Shown here piece after piece: positions 17,732-29,695 of a stretch of DNA of 64,000 nucleotides. Location: positions 2,024,541-2,088,540 of the forward strand of contig NZ_CH672427.1 in NCBI RefSeq assembly GCF_000153205.1, written 5' to 3'. The stretch is from Nitrococcus mobilis Nb-231 (GTDB lineage Bacteria > Pseudomonadota > Gammaproteobacteria > Nitrococcales > Nitrococcaceae). Positions within the stretch are counted from its first letter, which is position 1. Every line of letters starts with the position of its first letter. The notes below the pieces were generated by a model. It ran no database searches, was not told the origin of the DNA, and saw only the letters and a program-made list of their open reading frames with translations. The position numbers and the translations under genes were made by a program.

Positions 17732-20332
17732 TTAGGCTACGGCAACGTGGTGCGCGCCGCACACGAAAACGAGCGCTCCGTCCCGAGCATCTACCTTGAT
17801 GGTATCGCCAGCGCCAAAACGACCCTCGAGAATGGCTTGCGCGAGCGGATTCTCCAGGCGTTGTTGGATGACCCGCTTGAGCGGACGGGCGCCGTAAACT
17901 GGATCGAAACCCGCCTGTGCTAGCATCTCCAAGGCCTCCTGCGTAAGCTCGATGCCCATATCCTGCTCGCGCAATCGGCGATCGACATAGGCGATCTGGA
18001 TCTCGGCAATTCGCTGAATTTGCTCGCGATCCAGCGAGTGAAATACGACCACGTCGTCGATGCGATTGATGAACTCCGGTCGAAATTGCTGGCTAACGAT
18101 CTCCATGACCGCCTGCCGCATCGCCTGGTAGTTCTCCTCACCCGCCATCTCCTGGATCACCTGAGAACCCAAATTCGAGGTCATGACGATGACCGCGTTG
18201 CGGAAGTCCGCCGTACGGCCGTGACTGTCGGTCAGCCGACCGTCGTCAAGTACCTGCAGGAGAACGTTGAAGACATCGGCATGGGCCTTCTCCACCTCAT
18301 CGAGCAGAATCACGGCGTATGGCCGCCGCCGAATTGCTTCAGTCAGATAACCGCCCTGCTCATAGCCGACATAGCCGGGCGGTGCACCGATGAGTCGTGC
18401 GACCGCGTGCTTCTCCATGAACTCGGACATATCGATCCGAACCATGGCCTCCTCGGTATCGAATAGAAAGGTCGCCAACGCCTTGCACAGCTCGGTCTTA
18501 CCGACGCCGGTCGGCCCGAGGAACAAGAACGAGCCGTTGGGTCGCTTGGGATCGGCCAACCCTGCCCGCGAGCGACGGATGGCATTGGCGACTGCAGCGA
18601 CGGCCTCCTCCTGACCTATAACCCGCCCCTGCAGGGCCTGTTCCATGTGTAGAAGCCTCTCCCGCTCACCTTCCAGCATCTTGCTCACTGGGATACCGGT
18701 CCACTTGGACACCACCTCGGCAACCTCCTCCTCCGTGACCTTGTTGCGCAGCAGCTGCATATCCTGCATCTCGGCCTCGGAAGCCACCTCAAGCCGCCGC
18801 TCCAGCTCCGGGATGCGGCCGTATTGCAGCTCGGACATGCGTGTGAGATCGCCCGCACGGCGCGCCGTCTCCAGTTCCTTGCGCGCCTGCTCAAGAGATT
18901 CCTTGATGGCATGTGTCCCTTCGACCGCAGCCTTCTCCGAATCCCAGATCTGCTCGAGGTCCTGATACTGGCGCTCCACCTCTTCGATCTCCCGCTCCAC
19001 CGTCTGCAGGCGTTTTTTGGAGGCCTCGTCGGCCTCCTTAGCCAACGCCTCGCGCTCGATCTTGAGCTGGATCAAACGTCGCTCGAGACGATCCATCGCC
19101 TCGGGCTTGGAGTCGATCTCGATACGGATGCGACTCGCCGCCTCGTCGATCAGATCGATGGCCTTGTCGGGTAACTTGCGCTCGGTGATGTAGCGCTGCG
19201 ACATCGTCGCGGCCGCGACGATGGCCGGATCCGTGATCTCGACCCCGTGGTGGACCTCGTAGCGCTCCTTCAAACCGCGCAGGATGGCAATCGTATCTTC
19301 GATGGTGGGCTCTTCCACGGTGACCTTTTGGAAGCGCCGCTCGAGTGCAGCATCCTTTTCGATATACTGGCGATACTCATCGAGAGTGGTAGCGCCGATG
19401 CAGTGCAGCTCGCCCCGAGCCAGCGCTGGCTTGAGCATATTGCCCGCGTCCATCGAGCCTTCGGCCCGGCCCGCACCAACGATGTTGTGGATCTCGTCGA
19501 TAAATAGAATGATTTGGCCCTCCTGTTTGGCCAAATCCCTCAGCACGGCCTTGAGCCGCTCCTCGAAATCACCACGAAACTTGGCGCCTGCCACCAACGC
19601 ACCCATGTCGAGCACGAGCAGGCGCCTACCCTTTAGAGCCCCCGGTACCTCGGCGTTGACGATACGCTGGGCGAGCCCTTCCACGATCGCCGTCTTGCCG
19701 ACCCCGGGTTCACCGATTAGGACCGGATTGTTCTTGGTCCGGCGTTGCAGAACCTGAATCGTACGGCGAATTTCCTCATCACGGCCGATTACCGGATCGA
19801 GCTTGCCCTGCTCAGCACGCTCGGTAAGATCGATGGTGTATCGCTCAAGCGCCTGCCGTTGCTCCTCGGCGTTGGGATCGCCAATCTGCTCGCCGCCGCG
19901 CAGTTCGTCGACCGCTTTCTCCAGCGCCGCCTTCGATGCACCGGCCCGAGTCAGGATCTCTCCCAACCGGGTACGGCCGTCCGTGACTGCAGCCTGCACC
20001 AGTAGCTCGCTCGATATATATTGATCCTTGCGCTGCTGGGCAAGCTTGTCGGTGAGATTGAGCAGGCGCGCCAGCTCTTGGGACATGTGTACCTCACCGC
20101 CGGTGCCCTGAACCGTAGGAATGCGATCCAACGCCTCACCAAGCTGCGAGCGCAGGTAGTTGACATTGACGCCGGAGCGTTGCAATAGCTGACGTGCAAT
20201 CCCCCCTTCCTGATCCAGCAAAGCGGTCATCAGGTGTTCGGGCTCGATAAACTGATGATCGCGCCCGACCGCCAGTGATTGCGCATCGGCGATCGCCATT
20301 TGGAATTTGGTCGTCAATTTATCCATGCGCAT
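17732..20332 (-). CDS. clpB: ATP-dependent disaggregase ClpB
   Basis: A 866-residue ClpB of normal length. The N-domain starts [23 protein letters not shown]1 has Walker [14 protein letters not shown] and Walker [15 protein letters not shown]. The coiled-coil M-domain spans ~400-520, with many Glu/Arg heptads ([20 protein letters not shown]). NBD2 has [14 protein letters not shown] and [14 protein letters not shown]. With DnaK it extracts and refolds aggregated proteins. GAGG precedes the ATG by about 8 nt and a heat-shock promoter lies ~45 bp upstream. It follows rluD and pgeF as in many gammaproteobacteria, but its own promoter makes heat-induced expression likely. Confidence 0.98.
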   Translation of the reverse strand: MRMDKLTTKFQMAIADAQSLAVGRDHQFIEPEHLMTALLDQEGGIARQLLQRSGVNVNYLRSQLGEALDRIPTVQGTGGEVHMSQELARLLNLTDKLAQQRKDQYISSELLVQAAVTDGRTRLGEILTRAGASKAALEKAVDELRGGEQIGDPNAEEQRQALERYTIDLTERAEQGKLDPVIGRDEEIRRTIQVLQRRTKNNPVLIGEPGVGKTAIVEGLAQRIVNAEVPGALKGRRLLVLDMGALVAGAKFRGDFEERLKAVLRDLAKQEGQIILFIDEIHNIVGAGRAEGSMDAGNMLKPALARGELHCIGATTLDEYRQYIEKDAALERRFQKVTVEEPTIEDTIAILRGLKERYEVHHGVEITDPAIVAAATMSQRYITERKLPDKAIDLIDEAASRIRIEIDSKPEAMDRLERRLIQLKIEREALAKEADEASKKRLQTVEREIEEVERQYQDLEQIWDSEKAAVEGTHAIKESLEQARKELETARRAGDLTRMSELQYGRIPELERRLEVASEAEMQDMQLLRNKVTEEEVAEVVSKWTGIPVSKMLEGERERLLHMEQALQGRVIGQEEAVAAVANAIRRSRAGLADPKRPNGSFLFLGPTGVGKTELCKALATFLFDTEEAMVRIDMSEFMEKHAVARLIGAPPGYVGYEQGGYLTEAIRRRPYAVILLDEVEKAHADVFNVLLQVLDDGRLTDSHGRTADFRNAVIVMTSNLGSQVIQEMAGEENYQAMRQAVMEIVSQQFRPEFINRIDDVVVFHSLDREQIQRIAEIQIAYVDRRLREQDMGIELTQEALEMLAQAGFDPVYGARPLKRVIQQRLENPLAQAILEGRFGAGDTIKVDARDGALVFVCGAHHVAVA

Positions 20333-20372
20333 AAGAAAAACCTCAAATTCAAATTTAGCTTTCTAAAGTCAA

Positions 20373-20400
20373 AGATGGGGCAAATAGCGGCTATTTCAAC
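20373..20400 (-). promoter_or_regulatory. Sigma-32 heat-shock promoter of clpB
   Basis: Read on the minus strand, GTTGAAA (20400-20394) is followed after 13 bases by CCCCATCT (20380-20373). The sigma-32 consensus is CTTGAAA, 13-15 bases, CCCCATnT, so only one position of the -35 differs. It lies just upstream of clpB, a classic heat-shock gene. Confidence 0.85.
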
Positions 20401-20492
20401 GGATTCACGGCAAAGATGCGCATCAATAAAACCATCTTCGCGAGGAGTGAGATCAAGGTGGCTTGCCGGGACCATCGGCCGCCTGGCAATAC

Positions 20493-21269
20493 TCACGTAG
20501 GTTTAGTAAGCCAAAGTAAGCTGGCCATCCGACCTGTGCGCCCGTCCCGGCGGTAGGAATAAAAGCGCCGCGCATCGCTGACCGTGCAAAAACCGCCGCC
20601 GTAGACGCGCGCCACACCGCAGCACCGAAGTCGGTGGCGGGCAAGATGATAGAGATCAGCCAACCACCGCCCGTGCGGTATGGCGCGGAAGGCGGTGACG
20701 AGGTCAGAGTCGACAGCTACAAAGGCGTCGCGCACCTCAGCACCCACCTCGAAAGCCTGCGCTCCGATAGCCGGTCCCAACCAGGCCAACAGGCGCGCAC
20801 CGGGTACGCCGAGCGCGGCGTGCGCCGCCTCGATTACCCCGGCCGCGAGGCCACGCCAACCTGCGTGGACCAGCGCCACCCGACGACCATCCCGGTCACA
20901 AAGGAAAACCGGCAGGCAATCGGCCGTCTGGATAGCGCAGACCACACCGGCACGCATTGTCCATACCGCATCCGCCGCGGTGCTATCGCGCCTTACCTGC
21001 TCAGCCGCAGCCACCCTGACGCCATGCAGCTGATGCAGCCAGCGCGGCTCTTCTGGCAGTGCGAGTCCGGAGCGTAGCCGCCGGCGATTCTCGGCCACAT
21101 GCTTCGGGCAATCCCCCGTGCGAACCCCCAGATTGAACGACGCATACGGCGGCTGGCTCACACCACCGCAGCGCGTAGTCACCGCTGCCCGAACACCCGC
21201 CGGGGCGGGCCAATCGGGAATCAGCCAAGATACCGTTGCAGGCACGGCTAAGCTCCTCGCACTCGGCAC
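20493..21269 (-). CDS. pgeF: Peptidoglycan editing factor / multicopper polyphenol oxidase-like (YfiH)
   Basis: A 258-residue protein of the YfiH/Cu-oxidase_4 family. The motifs are RCGGVSQPPYASFNLG, the zinc/copper-binding QTADCLPVFL (Cys with nearby His), VALVHAGWRGLAAG, and the C-terminal FYSYRRDGRTGRMASLLWL. In E. coli PgeF removes wrongly incorporated residues from peptidoglycan precursors; other members show purine-nucleoside or laccase activity. Its place between rluD and clpB is the conserved gammaproteobacterial order. The start at 21269 gives the usual length. Confidence 0.92.
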   Translation of the reverse strand: MPSARSLAVPATVSWLIPDWPAPAGVRAAVTTRCGGVSQPPYASFNLGVRTGDCPKHVAENRRRLRSGLALPEEPRWLHQLHGVRVAAAEQVRRDSTAADAVWTMRAGVVCAIQTADCLPVFLCDRDGRRVALVHAGWRGLAAGVIEAAHAALGVPGARLLAWLGPAIGAQAFEVGAEVRDAFVAVDSDLVTAFRAIPHGRWLADLYHLARHRLRCCGVARVYGGGFCTVSDARRFYSYRRDGRTGRMASLLWLTKPT

Positions 21270-21325
21270 GGCTTGAAGCCGGTGGAAGCATTGCCAGACG
21301 GATCCAATAGAATTTTAGTAAGACC

Positions 21326-21350
21326 GTAGGCCGCCTGGACGGCGGCCTAC
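21326..21350. other. Perfect 10-bp hairpin between rluD and pgeF
   Basis: GTAGGCCGCC at 21326-21335, a 5-base loop, then its exact complement at 21341-21350. It lies in the 212-bp gap between rluD and pgeF. No T-run follows on the minus strand, so it may attenuate or stabilise the transcript rather than terminate it. Confidence 0.5.
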
Positions 21351-21481
21351 GAGCCCACAAGGATGTGTTGACGGCGTGCCTTATCAAGCCCAACCGGACC
21401 CGTCCCCACACATCGGCACTCACTTTTGGTAGCCACCATGCAGGGCGCTGCCGAGCGCATCTGGATTAAATTGCACCACCT

Positions 21482-22429
21482 CTATCGGCAGCCGCGCAAA
21501 ACCTCCAACAGATAAGCGTAGTCGGCAGGCAACGGACTGTGCCAACCCACGGCTTGCTCCGTAGCCGGATGCACCAGCCGTAGCTCGAGCGCGTGCAACG
21601 CTTGGCGTCGAAAACCGCTCAACGCGGTTTTGAGCTCCTCGCTCGCACCCTTGGGCAGCCGGGTCCGACCGCCGTAGACCGGATCGCCCACGACCGGCTG
21701 GCGCAGCCAAGCCATATGCACCCGTATCTGATGTGTGCGGCCGGTCTCCAGACTACAGCGTAACAGTGTATGGGCCGCAAAGCGCTCCACTACCCGGAAA
21801 TGCGTTACCGCCGCTCGGCCATCCTGGCGTACGGCCATACGCGTGCGATCCCGCCGGTGCCGGCCGATTGCGGCCGTCGCCCGGCCACCGCTCGTAACCA
21901 CCGCCGAGACCAGCGCCAGGTAGTCTCGTTTCACGCTCCGAGCCTGTAGCTGCTCGACCAGTAGCTTATGCGCGGTCAAATTCCGAGCCACCACCATGAG
22001 GCCCGAAGTCCCTTTGTCCAAGCGGTGCACGATGCCAGCGCGCGGCAATCCCGCCAGCCGTGGGTCATAGTGGAGCAGGGCATTCTGCAGGGTGCCGCCC
22101 GCATGACCGGCGCCGGGATGCACGATGAGGCTGGGCGGCTTGTCGATCACCAGCAGGCTATCGTCCTCGTAGACGATGCGCAGCGCAATCGGCTCGGCCG
22201 CCACCGCACCTTCCTCCTCGAGCAGGACGCTCAAGCGCACCTGCTCACCGCCGCATACGAGGTCCTTGGCACGCAGCACAGTGGTATCTACCGTAATCGC
22301 ACCAGATTTCAACCAGGCCTGTAGGCGGCTGCGGGAGTATTGTGGAAATATGGTGGCCAGCGCCCGATCGAACCGCTGCCCGGCTTGCGCAATGGGAATA
22401 ATTGCGGTGTGCTCGATTCGCTCGCTCAC
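21482..22429 (-). CDS. rluD: 23S rRNA pseudouridine(1911/1915/1917) synthase
   Basis: A 315-residue RluA-family enzyme. An N-terminal S4 RNA-binding domain (GQRFDRALATIFPQYSRSRL, AWLKSGAITVD) precedes the catalytic domain with IVHRLDKGTSGLMVVARN, in which the aspartate after RL is the nucleophile. LETGRTHQIRVHMAW and GDPVYGG are also conserved. It modifies helix 69 of 23S rRNA during 50S assembly. It is divergent from bamD across 78 bp and first in the rluD-pgeF-clpB series. The length and S4 domain favour RluD over RluC, as does the neighbour bamD. Confidence 0.94.
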   Translation of the reverse strand: MSERIEHTAIIPIAQAGQRFDRALATIFPQYSRSRLQAWLKSGAITVDTTVLRAKDLVCGGEQVRLSVLLEEEGAVAAEPIALRIVYEDDSLLVIDKPPSLIVHPGAGHAGGTLQNALLHYDPRLAGLPRAGIVHRLDKGTSGLMVVARNLTAHKLLVEQLQARSVKRDYLALVSAVVTSGGRATAAIGRHRRDRTRMAVRQDGRAAVTHFRVVERFAAHTLLRCSLETGRTHQIRVHMAWLRQPVVGDPVYGGRTRLPKGASEELKTALSGFRRQALHALELRLVHPATEQAVGWHSPLPADYAYLLEVLRGCR

Positions 22430-22507
22430 GGTGCTGGGCGAACCTCACGCTTTCCCCTACAATAAAGTGCTTTACATGCGGTTATCACGCCAAATCCTAC
22501 TTTTGAT

Positions 22508-23607
<1,100 letters not shown>

Positions 23608-23619
23608 CTACCCTGCTGA

Positions 23620-23771
23620 GGAAGCTCTGAAATTCCGTTCATGCTGAGCCCTTCGACTATACTCAGGACAAACTTGTCGAAGCACGAACGGAATTTATAA
23701 AGCAATTCTAATATGTTAAATAATGCCCTCTGACAAGCTCTGGGCGAACGGATTAATTAATCAAGAGCTCC
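23620..23771. repeat. MITE-like element (152 bp) upstream of glnB
   Basis: The ends are GGAAGCTCTGAAATT and, reversed, GGAGCTCTTGATTAATT, resembling the ends of the IS5-family element at 42933. Flanks are CTGA and CTAA, an imperfect 4-bp duplication. It contains an 11-bp perfect inverted repeat (23630-23640 with 23686-23696) and a second, GTCGAA/TTCGAC pair, inside it. The remaining sequence up to nadE (23772-23985) shows no gene. Confidence 0.45.
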
Positions 23772-23985
23772 CTAATGGATTGCCTGCCTCGCCGAGCGCC
23801 TTCCATTGCGCAAAACTCGAAATATTTTAGCCCTCATGCATCAAGGCTTGCCTAATGTAGTACCTCGCCCGCAACTCCTCACATAGAGGCCGCGCCCCGA
23901 ACCCCGCCTCTAACAACCGATGCGTTCGCTCCTTAGGTGGCACATGGTGGCCGGCAACAGCGCCGTGCCCGATCCATCGATTTCG

Positions 23986-25617
23986 CTAACGCCCTCGTGC
24001 GAAGCCGGAGGTAATCGGGTAGCGCCGATCACGACCGAACGCCTTGGTGGTGACCTTGACCCCAGGCGGTGCCTGGCGGCGCTTGTACTCGTTACGGTGG
24101 ACAAGTCGCACCACCTCCTCAACCGTCGCGCGATCATAACCCTCGGCAACAATTTCCTCCACCGAGCGATCCTCCTCAACGTAGGCCGCCAGAATTGTAT
24201 CGAGCACGATATACTCGGGCAGGCTGTCGGTATCCAGTTGATTCGGACGCAACTCGGCCGAGGGCGGGCGCGTTAGTATGCTTTGGGGAATGACCTCACC
24301 AAGCTCGTTGCGATAGCGAGCCAAAGAGTATACATCGGTCTTGAAGATATCTTTCAATGGCGCGAACCCCCCGACCATATCGCCATAGAGCGTTGCGTAG
24401 CCCACGGCCAGTTCACTCTTATTGCCGGTTGCCAGCACCAATTTCCCCTGCTTGTTAGAGAGCGCCATCAGCAGGGTGCCGCGAATTCGGGACTGGAGAT
24501 TCTCCTCCGTAACATCCGCCGGTGCATCGGCAAATACCGGTTGGAGAGTTTCCGAGAAAGCCTTGAAAACGCCTTCGATGGCAATGACGCGGTGGCGGAT
24601 CCTGAGGCTCCCTGCAAGCGCCGCGGCGTCGGTCCAGCTTATCTCAGATGTGTACTGCGTCGGCATCATGACCGTCTCGACGCGCTCGGCGCCGAGCGCA
24701 TCCACGGCCACACAGGTGACTAGGGCGGAATCGATCCCGCCGGAAAGCCCGATGATTACTCCGGGAAAGCCGTTTTTTTCGACATAATCACGTACGCCCC
24801 AGACCAGTGCGTCATAGAGAACCGCCTCTTCCGATGGATCCTCTTCGATCGAACCCTCCAGCGCCTCCCAGCCACCCCCACGCTGGAGCAAGTCCACAGG
24901 AACGAGCCCGGGGCGAAAGCGCGGGGCGCGAACACGCAGATCGCCGTGGCGGCCAAAGGCACACGATGCGCCGTCGTAGACCACCTCGTCCTGACCGCCG
25001 GCCATGTTGCAATAGAGCATTGCCACACCGGATTCACCGATGCGTTCGCGGATCACCGCCTCGCGGGCGGCCCGCTTATATTGATCGAACGGGGAAGCAT
25101 TAAGGTTGACGACGACCTCGGCGCCCATCTGCACCGCCCACGCCACGGGCTCGGGATGCCAGGCATCCTCGCAAATGGTCACACCGATACGGCAACCTGC
25201 GACCTCGACGACGCACGGCGCACTGCCAGGCTCAAAATAGCGCGTGTCATCGAACACACCATAGGTGGGCAGGTAATGCTTGGCATAGGTCGCCGCGATT
25301 CGCCCCTGCTCGATTACGAGTGCGGCGTTCATCAATCCGGTGGCGCTGCGCACCGGCGCCCCGACAATCAGGGTCACATCCCGCACCGCACGACACAATT
25401 GTGCGATCGCCGCACTGACTTCACCGAGAAAATCATTGCGCAACAATAAATCATCCGGTGGGTAGCCGGTCAGCGCCAGCTCCGGGAAGATCACCACCCG
25501 CGCCCGCAGCTCGTCCCGGGCACGGCACGCCGCGTCAATGACGGCCAGCGTGTTGCCCCGGACATCTCCGACCAACAGATTCAGCTGCGCCATAGCAATG
25601 CGAAGGCGATCGTTCAT
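23986..25617 (-). CDS. nadE: Glutamine-dependent NAD+ synthetase
   Basis: A 543-residue two-domain enzyme. The N-terminal nitrilase-fold glutaminase (residues 1-~250) carries the triad in FPELALTGYPPDDLL (Glu), KHYLPTYGVFDDTRYF (Lys) and VTICEDAWHPEPVAW (Cys). The C-terminal synthetase has the PP-loop LSGGIDSALVTCVAV and the NKSELAVGYATLYGDMVGGF block. It amidates nicotinate adenine dinucleotide with glutamine-derived ammonia, the last step of NAD synthesis. It lies 34 bp downstream of sucD on the same strand and may be cotranscribed. The last ~10 residues are Arg-rich. Confidence 0.96.
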   Translation of the reverse strand: MNDRLRIAMAQLNLLVGDVRGNTLAVIDAACRARDELRARVVIFPELALTGYPPDDLLLRNDFLGEVSAAIAQLCRAVRDVTLIVGAPVRSATGLMNAALVIEQGRIAATYAKHYLPTYGVFDDTRYFEPGSAPCVVEVAGCRIGVTICEDAWHPEPVAWAVQMGAEVVVNLNASPFDQYKRAAREAVIRERIGESGVAMLYCNMAGGQDEVVYDGASCAFGRHGDLRVRAPRFRPGLVPVDLLQRGGGWEALEGSIEEDPSEEAVLYDALVWGVRDYVEKNGFPGVIIGLSGGIDSALVTCVAVDALGAERVETVMMPTQYTSEISWTDAAALAGSLRIRHRVIAIEGVFKAFSETLQPVFADAPADVTEENLQSRIRGTLLMALSNKQGKLVLATGNKSELAVGYATLYGDMVGGFAPLKDIFKTDVYSLARYRNELGEVIPQSILTRPPSAELRPNQLDTDSLPEYIVLDTILAAYVEEDRSVEEIVAEGYDRATVEEVVRLVHRNEYKRRQAPPGVKVTTKAFGRDRRYPITSGFARGR

Positions 25618-25651
25618 AGCATCAAATCGACGGCGCAGCGGCCAGCCCGCT

Positions 25652-26524
25652 TCACCCCACGAAAAACTCGTTCATCGTCGAGCCGATCTCGGCCGGTGAG
25701 CGCACTGTCGCCACGCCCGCTTTGACAAGCGCGGTAAACTTGTCCTTAGCCATACCTTTGCCGCCGCTGATGATGGCGCCGGCATGGCCCATGCGCTTGC
25801 CCGGCGGAGCCGTCACGCCGGCAACATAGGCCACGACGGGTTTACGCACGTTGGACTCGATGAACTCAGCCGCCTCCTCCTCGCTAGTGCCGCCGATCTC
25901 CCCCACCATCACGATGCCTTTGGTCTGGCGGTCCTGCTCGAAGCGCTGCAGCACGTCGACGAAGGACAGGCCTTGAATGGGGTCGCCACCGATGCCCACG
26001 CAGGTGCTTTGACCCAGGCCGATGTCGGTAATCTGCTTGACCGCCTCGTAGGTCAGGGTACCCGAGCGGGAGACGATGCCGATGGATCCGGCCTTGTGGA
26101 TTTGACCCGGCATGATGCCGATCTTGCACTCGCCGGGGGTGATCACACCGGGGCAGTTGGGGCCGACCAATATGGCATCGTAGTAGGTGAGCGCCGCTTT
26201 GACCCGGAGCATGTCCTGCACCGGTATACCCTCGGTGATGCAGGCGATCACGCGGATACCGCCTTCGGCCGCTTCCAGGATCGCATCCGCCGCGTACACC
26301 GCCGGCACATAGATCATGGAGGCATCGGCGTGGACGCTCGCCACCGCCTCTCTGACAGTATTGAATACCGGCCGGTCCAGATGGCGTTCACCACCCCGGC
26401 CGGGTGTCACGCCGCCGACGATCTGCGTTCCATAGCTGATGCACTGCTCGGCGTGGAAGGTCCCCTGACGGCCGGTGAACCCCTGAACGATCACCTTGGT
26501 GCCCTTGTCGACCAGAATGCTCAT
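25652..26524 (-). CDS. sucD: Succinyl-CoA synthetase alpha subunit
   Basis: A 290-residue protein of standard length. A Rossmann CoA-binding domain starts [20 protein letters not shown]. The conserved [20 protein letters not shown] and the phospho-histidine loop [14 protein letters not shown] (active-site His) are present. With SucC it interconverts succinyl-CoA and succinate in the TCA cycle, making ATP or GTP. The order sucC-sucD is kept, with 34 bp between. Confidence 0.98.
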   Translation of the reverse strand: MSILVDKGTKVIVQGFTGRQGTFHAEQCISYGTQIVGGVTPGRGGERHLDRPVFNTVREAVASVHADASMIYVPAVYAADAILEAAEGGIRVIACITEGIPVQDMLRVKAALTYYDAILVGPNCPGVITPGECKIGIMPGQIHKAGSIGIVSRSGTLTYEAVKQITDIGLGQSTCVGIGGDPIQGLSFVDVLQRFEQDRQTKGIVMVGEIGGTSEEEAAEFIESNVRKPVVAYVAGVTAPPGKRMGHAGAIISGGKGMAKDKFTALVKAGVATVRSPAEIGSTMNEFFVG

Positions 26525-26558
26525 GGTGTCGCGCCCCGTCCTGCCCGCTAAAAATGAC

Positions 26559-27728
26559 TCACCGCGCTACTGCGGCAACTGCGCGCTGAGCGGCGGCGGT
26601 GAGGTTGCCGGCAGCGATGATGTCGAGCTCACTTTCGGCAAGCAGCTCCTTGCCTCGCTCGACATTGGTTCCTTCGAGACGCACGATGACCGGCACGCTG
26701 ACCCCCACCTCCTTGACCGCGTTGATGATGCCCTCGGCAATCATGTCGCAGCGCACGATACCGCCGAAGATGTTGACGAGGATGGCCTTTACGTCAGGGC
26801 TCGAACAGATGAGCTTGAACGCCTCGGTCACCCGCTCTGTGCTAGTGCCTCCGCCCACGTCCAGGAAATTCGCCGGCTCGCCCCCACAAAGCTTGATAAC
26901 GTCCATGGTGGCCATAGCGAGCCCGGCGCCGTTGACCATACAACCGATGTTGCCACCCAGAGTGATGTAGTTCAGCCCATGCTGCGCAGCCCGGATCTCA
27001 GTTTCGTCCTCTTGGGAGAGATCCCGCATGTCGGCGATTTCGGGCTGACGGCCGACCGCGACGGCGTTGTCATCGACATTGATCTTGGCATCCAATGCCA
27101 ACAACTCATCCTGGGTGGTGAGGATTAACGGATTAATCTCGATCAGGCTGAGGTCGCGCTCGATGAAGCAGTGGTAGAGACTCAGCATGATCTTTACCCA
27201 CTCTCCGACCCGTTTGCCCTCCAGTCCCAGCCCAAAAGCCAGTTGACGGCACTGATAGGCTTGCAAGCCGACGACGGGATTTACCCGTGCGGTAAGAATC
27301 CGCTCGGGGTGATGGGCGGCCACTTCCTCGATGTCCATGCCACCGGCGGCCGAAGCCATGAACAGAATGCGCTTGCTCACCCGGTCCACCAGCGCGCTCA
27401 GGTAGAGCTCGCGCGCGATATCCAGCCCCTCCTCGATCAGCACGGCATTGACCGGTAGGCCCTTGGTTGGGCTCTGAGCCGTGACCAAGCGGGTGCCGAG
27501 CATGGACTCGGTATACTGGGTCAGCTCATCGAGACTCCCCGCAAGCTTGACACCACCGGCCTTGCCGCGGCCGCCGGCGTGGACCTGCGCCTTTACGACC
27601 CAACGATCGCCGCCGATTTGCTCGGCGGCCTTGCGCGCCTCAGCAACGGAGCGTGCGACATAGCCGCGAGGGATCGGAATGCCGAACCGGGAGAAGAGGT
27701 GCTTCGCCTGGAATTCGTGGAGATTCAT
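26559..27728 (-). CDS. sucC: Succinyl-CoA synthetase beta subunit
   Basis: A 389-residue ATP-grasp subunit starting [20 protein letters not shown], the usual SucC N-terminus; this ATG has AAAGG about 7 nt upstream and is preferred to an in-frame codon 24 nt earlier. It carries [42 protein letters not shown], and the C-terminal [16 protein letters not shown] loop. It binds nucleotide and succinate and pairs with SucD. Oxoglutarate dehydrogenase genes are not adjacent, unlike E. coli. Confidence 0.98.
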   Translation of the reverse strand: MNLHEFQAKHLFSRFGIPIPRGYVARSVAEARKAAEQIGGDRWVVKAQVHAGGRGKAGGVKLAGSLDELTQYTESMLGTRLVTAQSPTKGLPVNAVLIEEGLDIARELYLSALVDRVSKRILFMASAAGGMDIEEVAAHHPERILTARVNPVVGLQAYQCRQLAFGLGLEGKRVGEWVKIMLSLYHCFIERDLSLIEINPLILTTQDELLALDAKINVDDNAVAVGRQPEIADMRDLSQEDETEIRAAQHGLNYITLGGNIGCMVNGAGLAMATMDVIKLCGGEPANFLDVGGGTSTERVTEAFKLICSSPDVKAILVNIFGGIVRCDMIAEGIINAVKEVGVSVPVIVRLEGTNVERGKELLAESELDIIAAGNLTAAAQRAVAAVAR

Positions 27729-28054
27729 CTCTGTGCCTTTCGCCCAAGACAAGCCTCGCTATTCTCCCCCCAAAGCCCACGCAAAGCAAAACCGGCTCAT
27801 AAAAGGACGCCTCGACTACACACCAAGGCCAGCTAACAACCGACAAGCAACGGGTGCAGAACCGGAAATCCGTCGCAGAAATGCAAGGCCAGTACCGATC
27901 ATTATAAATGTGTGTATTAGAGAAGAATTCCGGTCTAGAGGTGCGCCGCCGCCATTCGGGGTCCATTTAACGCTTGCTGGATTCCGGCTAGCGCTGGAGC
28001 GACAAGCGAGCGATTAATCCTTACACCGGCACATTGAAAAACCGGGGCGAGCCG
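27729..28054. other. Divergent intergenic region sucC / pilS
   Basis: 326 bases holding the promoters of sucC (minus) and pilS (plus). It is AT-richer around 27895-27925 (ATTATAAATGTGTG). No RNA gene, repeat or clear operator was seen. Confidence 0.35.
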
Positions 28055-29692
28055 ATGCAAAGTCAAGCATATGCAGCTCAGCAACCCCAATCCGTCGTAG
28101 CCGCCATGCTCCGGGAAATAAGCGATTGGCGCCCACTGCGTATCCTGTGCGGCTACCGTATAGCGGTCGCAGCCATTTTGCTGCTGGCTTTCGCGGCCGG
28201 CCACCGCAACGAGCTGTTCCCCCTCGTCTACCCCGCGCTGTTTCTCGAGATCTGCCTGGGCTATCTGATACTTGCTTTGCTCGCCTTCACAATGGCCTAT
28301 GCGCAGCAACCAGCCTTTGCGCTGCAGCTGCACAGCCAGATTCTTCTGGATATCTTCGCGATCGCCGGGCTTATCCATGCCAGCGGCGGTTTGCAGGCGG
28401 GGCTCGGCATCCTGATGGTAATCGCGGTCGCCGGCGGCAGCCTGCTTGCCGGGGCGCGAATGAGTGGCTTCTATGCTGCGGTCGCCACCCTCATCCTGTT
28501 GTTCGAACAAGCGCTCGCCGAGCTCGCCGCGAACACGGGACACGGCAGTTACACTCAAGTGGCCGCACTCGGACTCGCCACCTTCGCAACGGCGTTTGCC
28601 GGATCGATGCTCGCTCGGCGGGCCCGGGAGAATGAGGCGCTGGCAGCGCAGCGCGGTTTGGACGTGGCCGATCTCGAGGTACTCAACGACCAAATCGTGC
28701 AGCGTTTAGAGATCGGCGTGATCGCCTTGGATTCCGGCGATCGTATTCGTTTACTCAACCGCGCCGCCCGGGAATTGGTAGGTGATGTGGATACCCGCCG
28801 CCGGCCACCCTTAGCCGAAGTTTCGCCGGGGCTCGCTGGCGCTTACCGGCGCTGGCGCGAGACTTGGGCTGGCGCGCTCGAACCCCTCACCGCACGGCGC
28901 GGCGGGCAGGAATTCGCGCCGCGCTTTCATCCGCTTGGATCGCAGGGACGGGCCGGCGTGCTGATTTTTCTCGAGAACCTCACGCAAATGCGCGCCCAAG
29001 TGCAGCAGGTCAAGCTCGCCTCCATCGGCCGCCTGGCCGCGAGCATCGCCCACGAGATTCGCAACCCGCTGGCCGCTATGATGAATGCCGCTCAGCTGCT
29101 CAGCGAGGCTCAAGACGCACGATCAGCTAACCGCCGCTTGGTGGAGATCATCTACCAACAAGGCAAGCGGCTGAACACTACGGTCGAGAACGTGCTGCAA
29201 CTCTCCCGGCGGACCCCTCCCAGCCGCAACCGCATTCAACTGGCGCAATGGCTGCCAATGTTCGTCGCCGATTGGCGCGAGCAACAAGGGCCCGACCTGA
29301 ACCGGGTGAGCTTCGAACTCGAAGGCGCCGCCGTGGCGGCATTGTTCGATGCCGATCATCTGCGCCAGGTTCTTGATAATCTAACGCGCAACGCCGTCGA
29401 GCAGGTCGAGCAAGCAGGTGGCACGCCGCGGGTTGTGCTGCGCATGGGCCGGGATCCGAGCGCCCACCCGTTCTTAGAAGTGGCTGATAATGGCCCGGGT
29501 GTACCCCTGGCGATTCGGGAGCACCTCTTCGAGCCGTTCGCCACCGGCTCGGCCAATGGTACCGGTTTGGGGCTTTATCTCGCTCGAGAACTCTGCGAGG
29601 CAAACCAAGCAAGGATCCATCTCAACGAAGAAGTGGCCGCCGGCGCCTGCTTTCGAATTACCTTCGCCGATCCGCTCAAGGAGGACGACTAA
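28055..29692 (+). CDS. pilS: Two-component sensor kinase PilS
   Basis: A 545-residue membrane histidine kinase. Six hydrophobic segments fill residues ~30-190, as in PilS of Pseudomonas, followed by a PAS-type region (QIVQRLEIGVIALDSGDRIR). The HisKA domain has the phospho-His box ASIAHEIRNPLAAMM, and the catalytic ATPase domain has DNLTRNAVEQVEQ, VADNGPGVP and GTGLGLYLARE. PilS monitors pilin in the inner membrane and controls PilR phosphorylation. The ATG at 28055 follows GGGGCGAG; a TTG 21 nt upstream is the alternative. The pilR gene begins 3 nt after the stop. Confidence 0.94.
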   Translation: MQSQAYAAQQPQSVVAAMLREISDWRPLRILCGYRIAVAAILLLAFAAGHRNELFPLVYPALFLEICLGYLILALLAFTMAYAQQPAFALQLHSQILLDIFAIAGLIHASGGLQAGLGILMVIAVAGGSLLAGARMSGFYAAVATLILLFEQALAELAANTGHGSYTQVAALGLATFATAFAGSMLARRARENEALAAQRGLDVADLEVLNDQIVQRLEIGVIALDSGDRIRLLNRAARELVGDVDTRRRPPLAEVSPGLAGAYRRWRETWAGALEPLTARRGGQEFAPRFHPLGSQGRAGVLIFLENLTQMRAQVQQVKLASIGRLAASIAHEIRNPLAAMMNAAQLLSEAQDARSANRRLVEIIYQQGKRLNTTVENVLQLSRRTPPSRNRIQLAQWLPMFVADWREQQGPDLNRVSFELEGAAVAALFDADHLRQVLDNLTRNAVEQVEQAGGTPRVVLRMGRDPSAHPFLEVADNGPGVPLAIREHLFEPFATGSANGTGLGLYLARELCEANQARIHLNEEVAAGACFRITFADPLKEDD

Positions 29693-29695
29693 CCG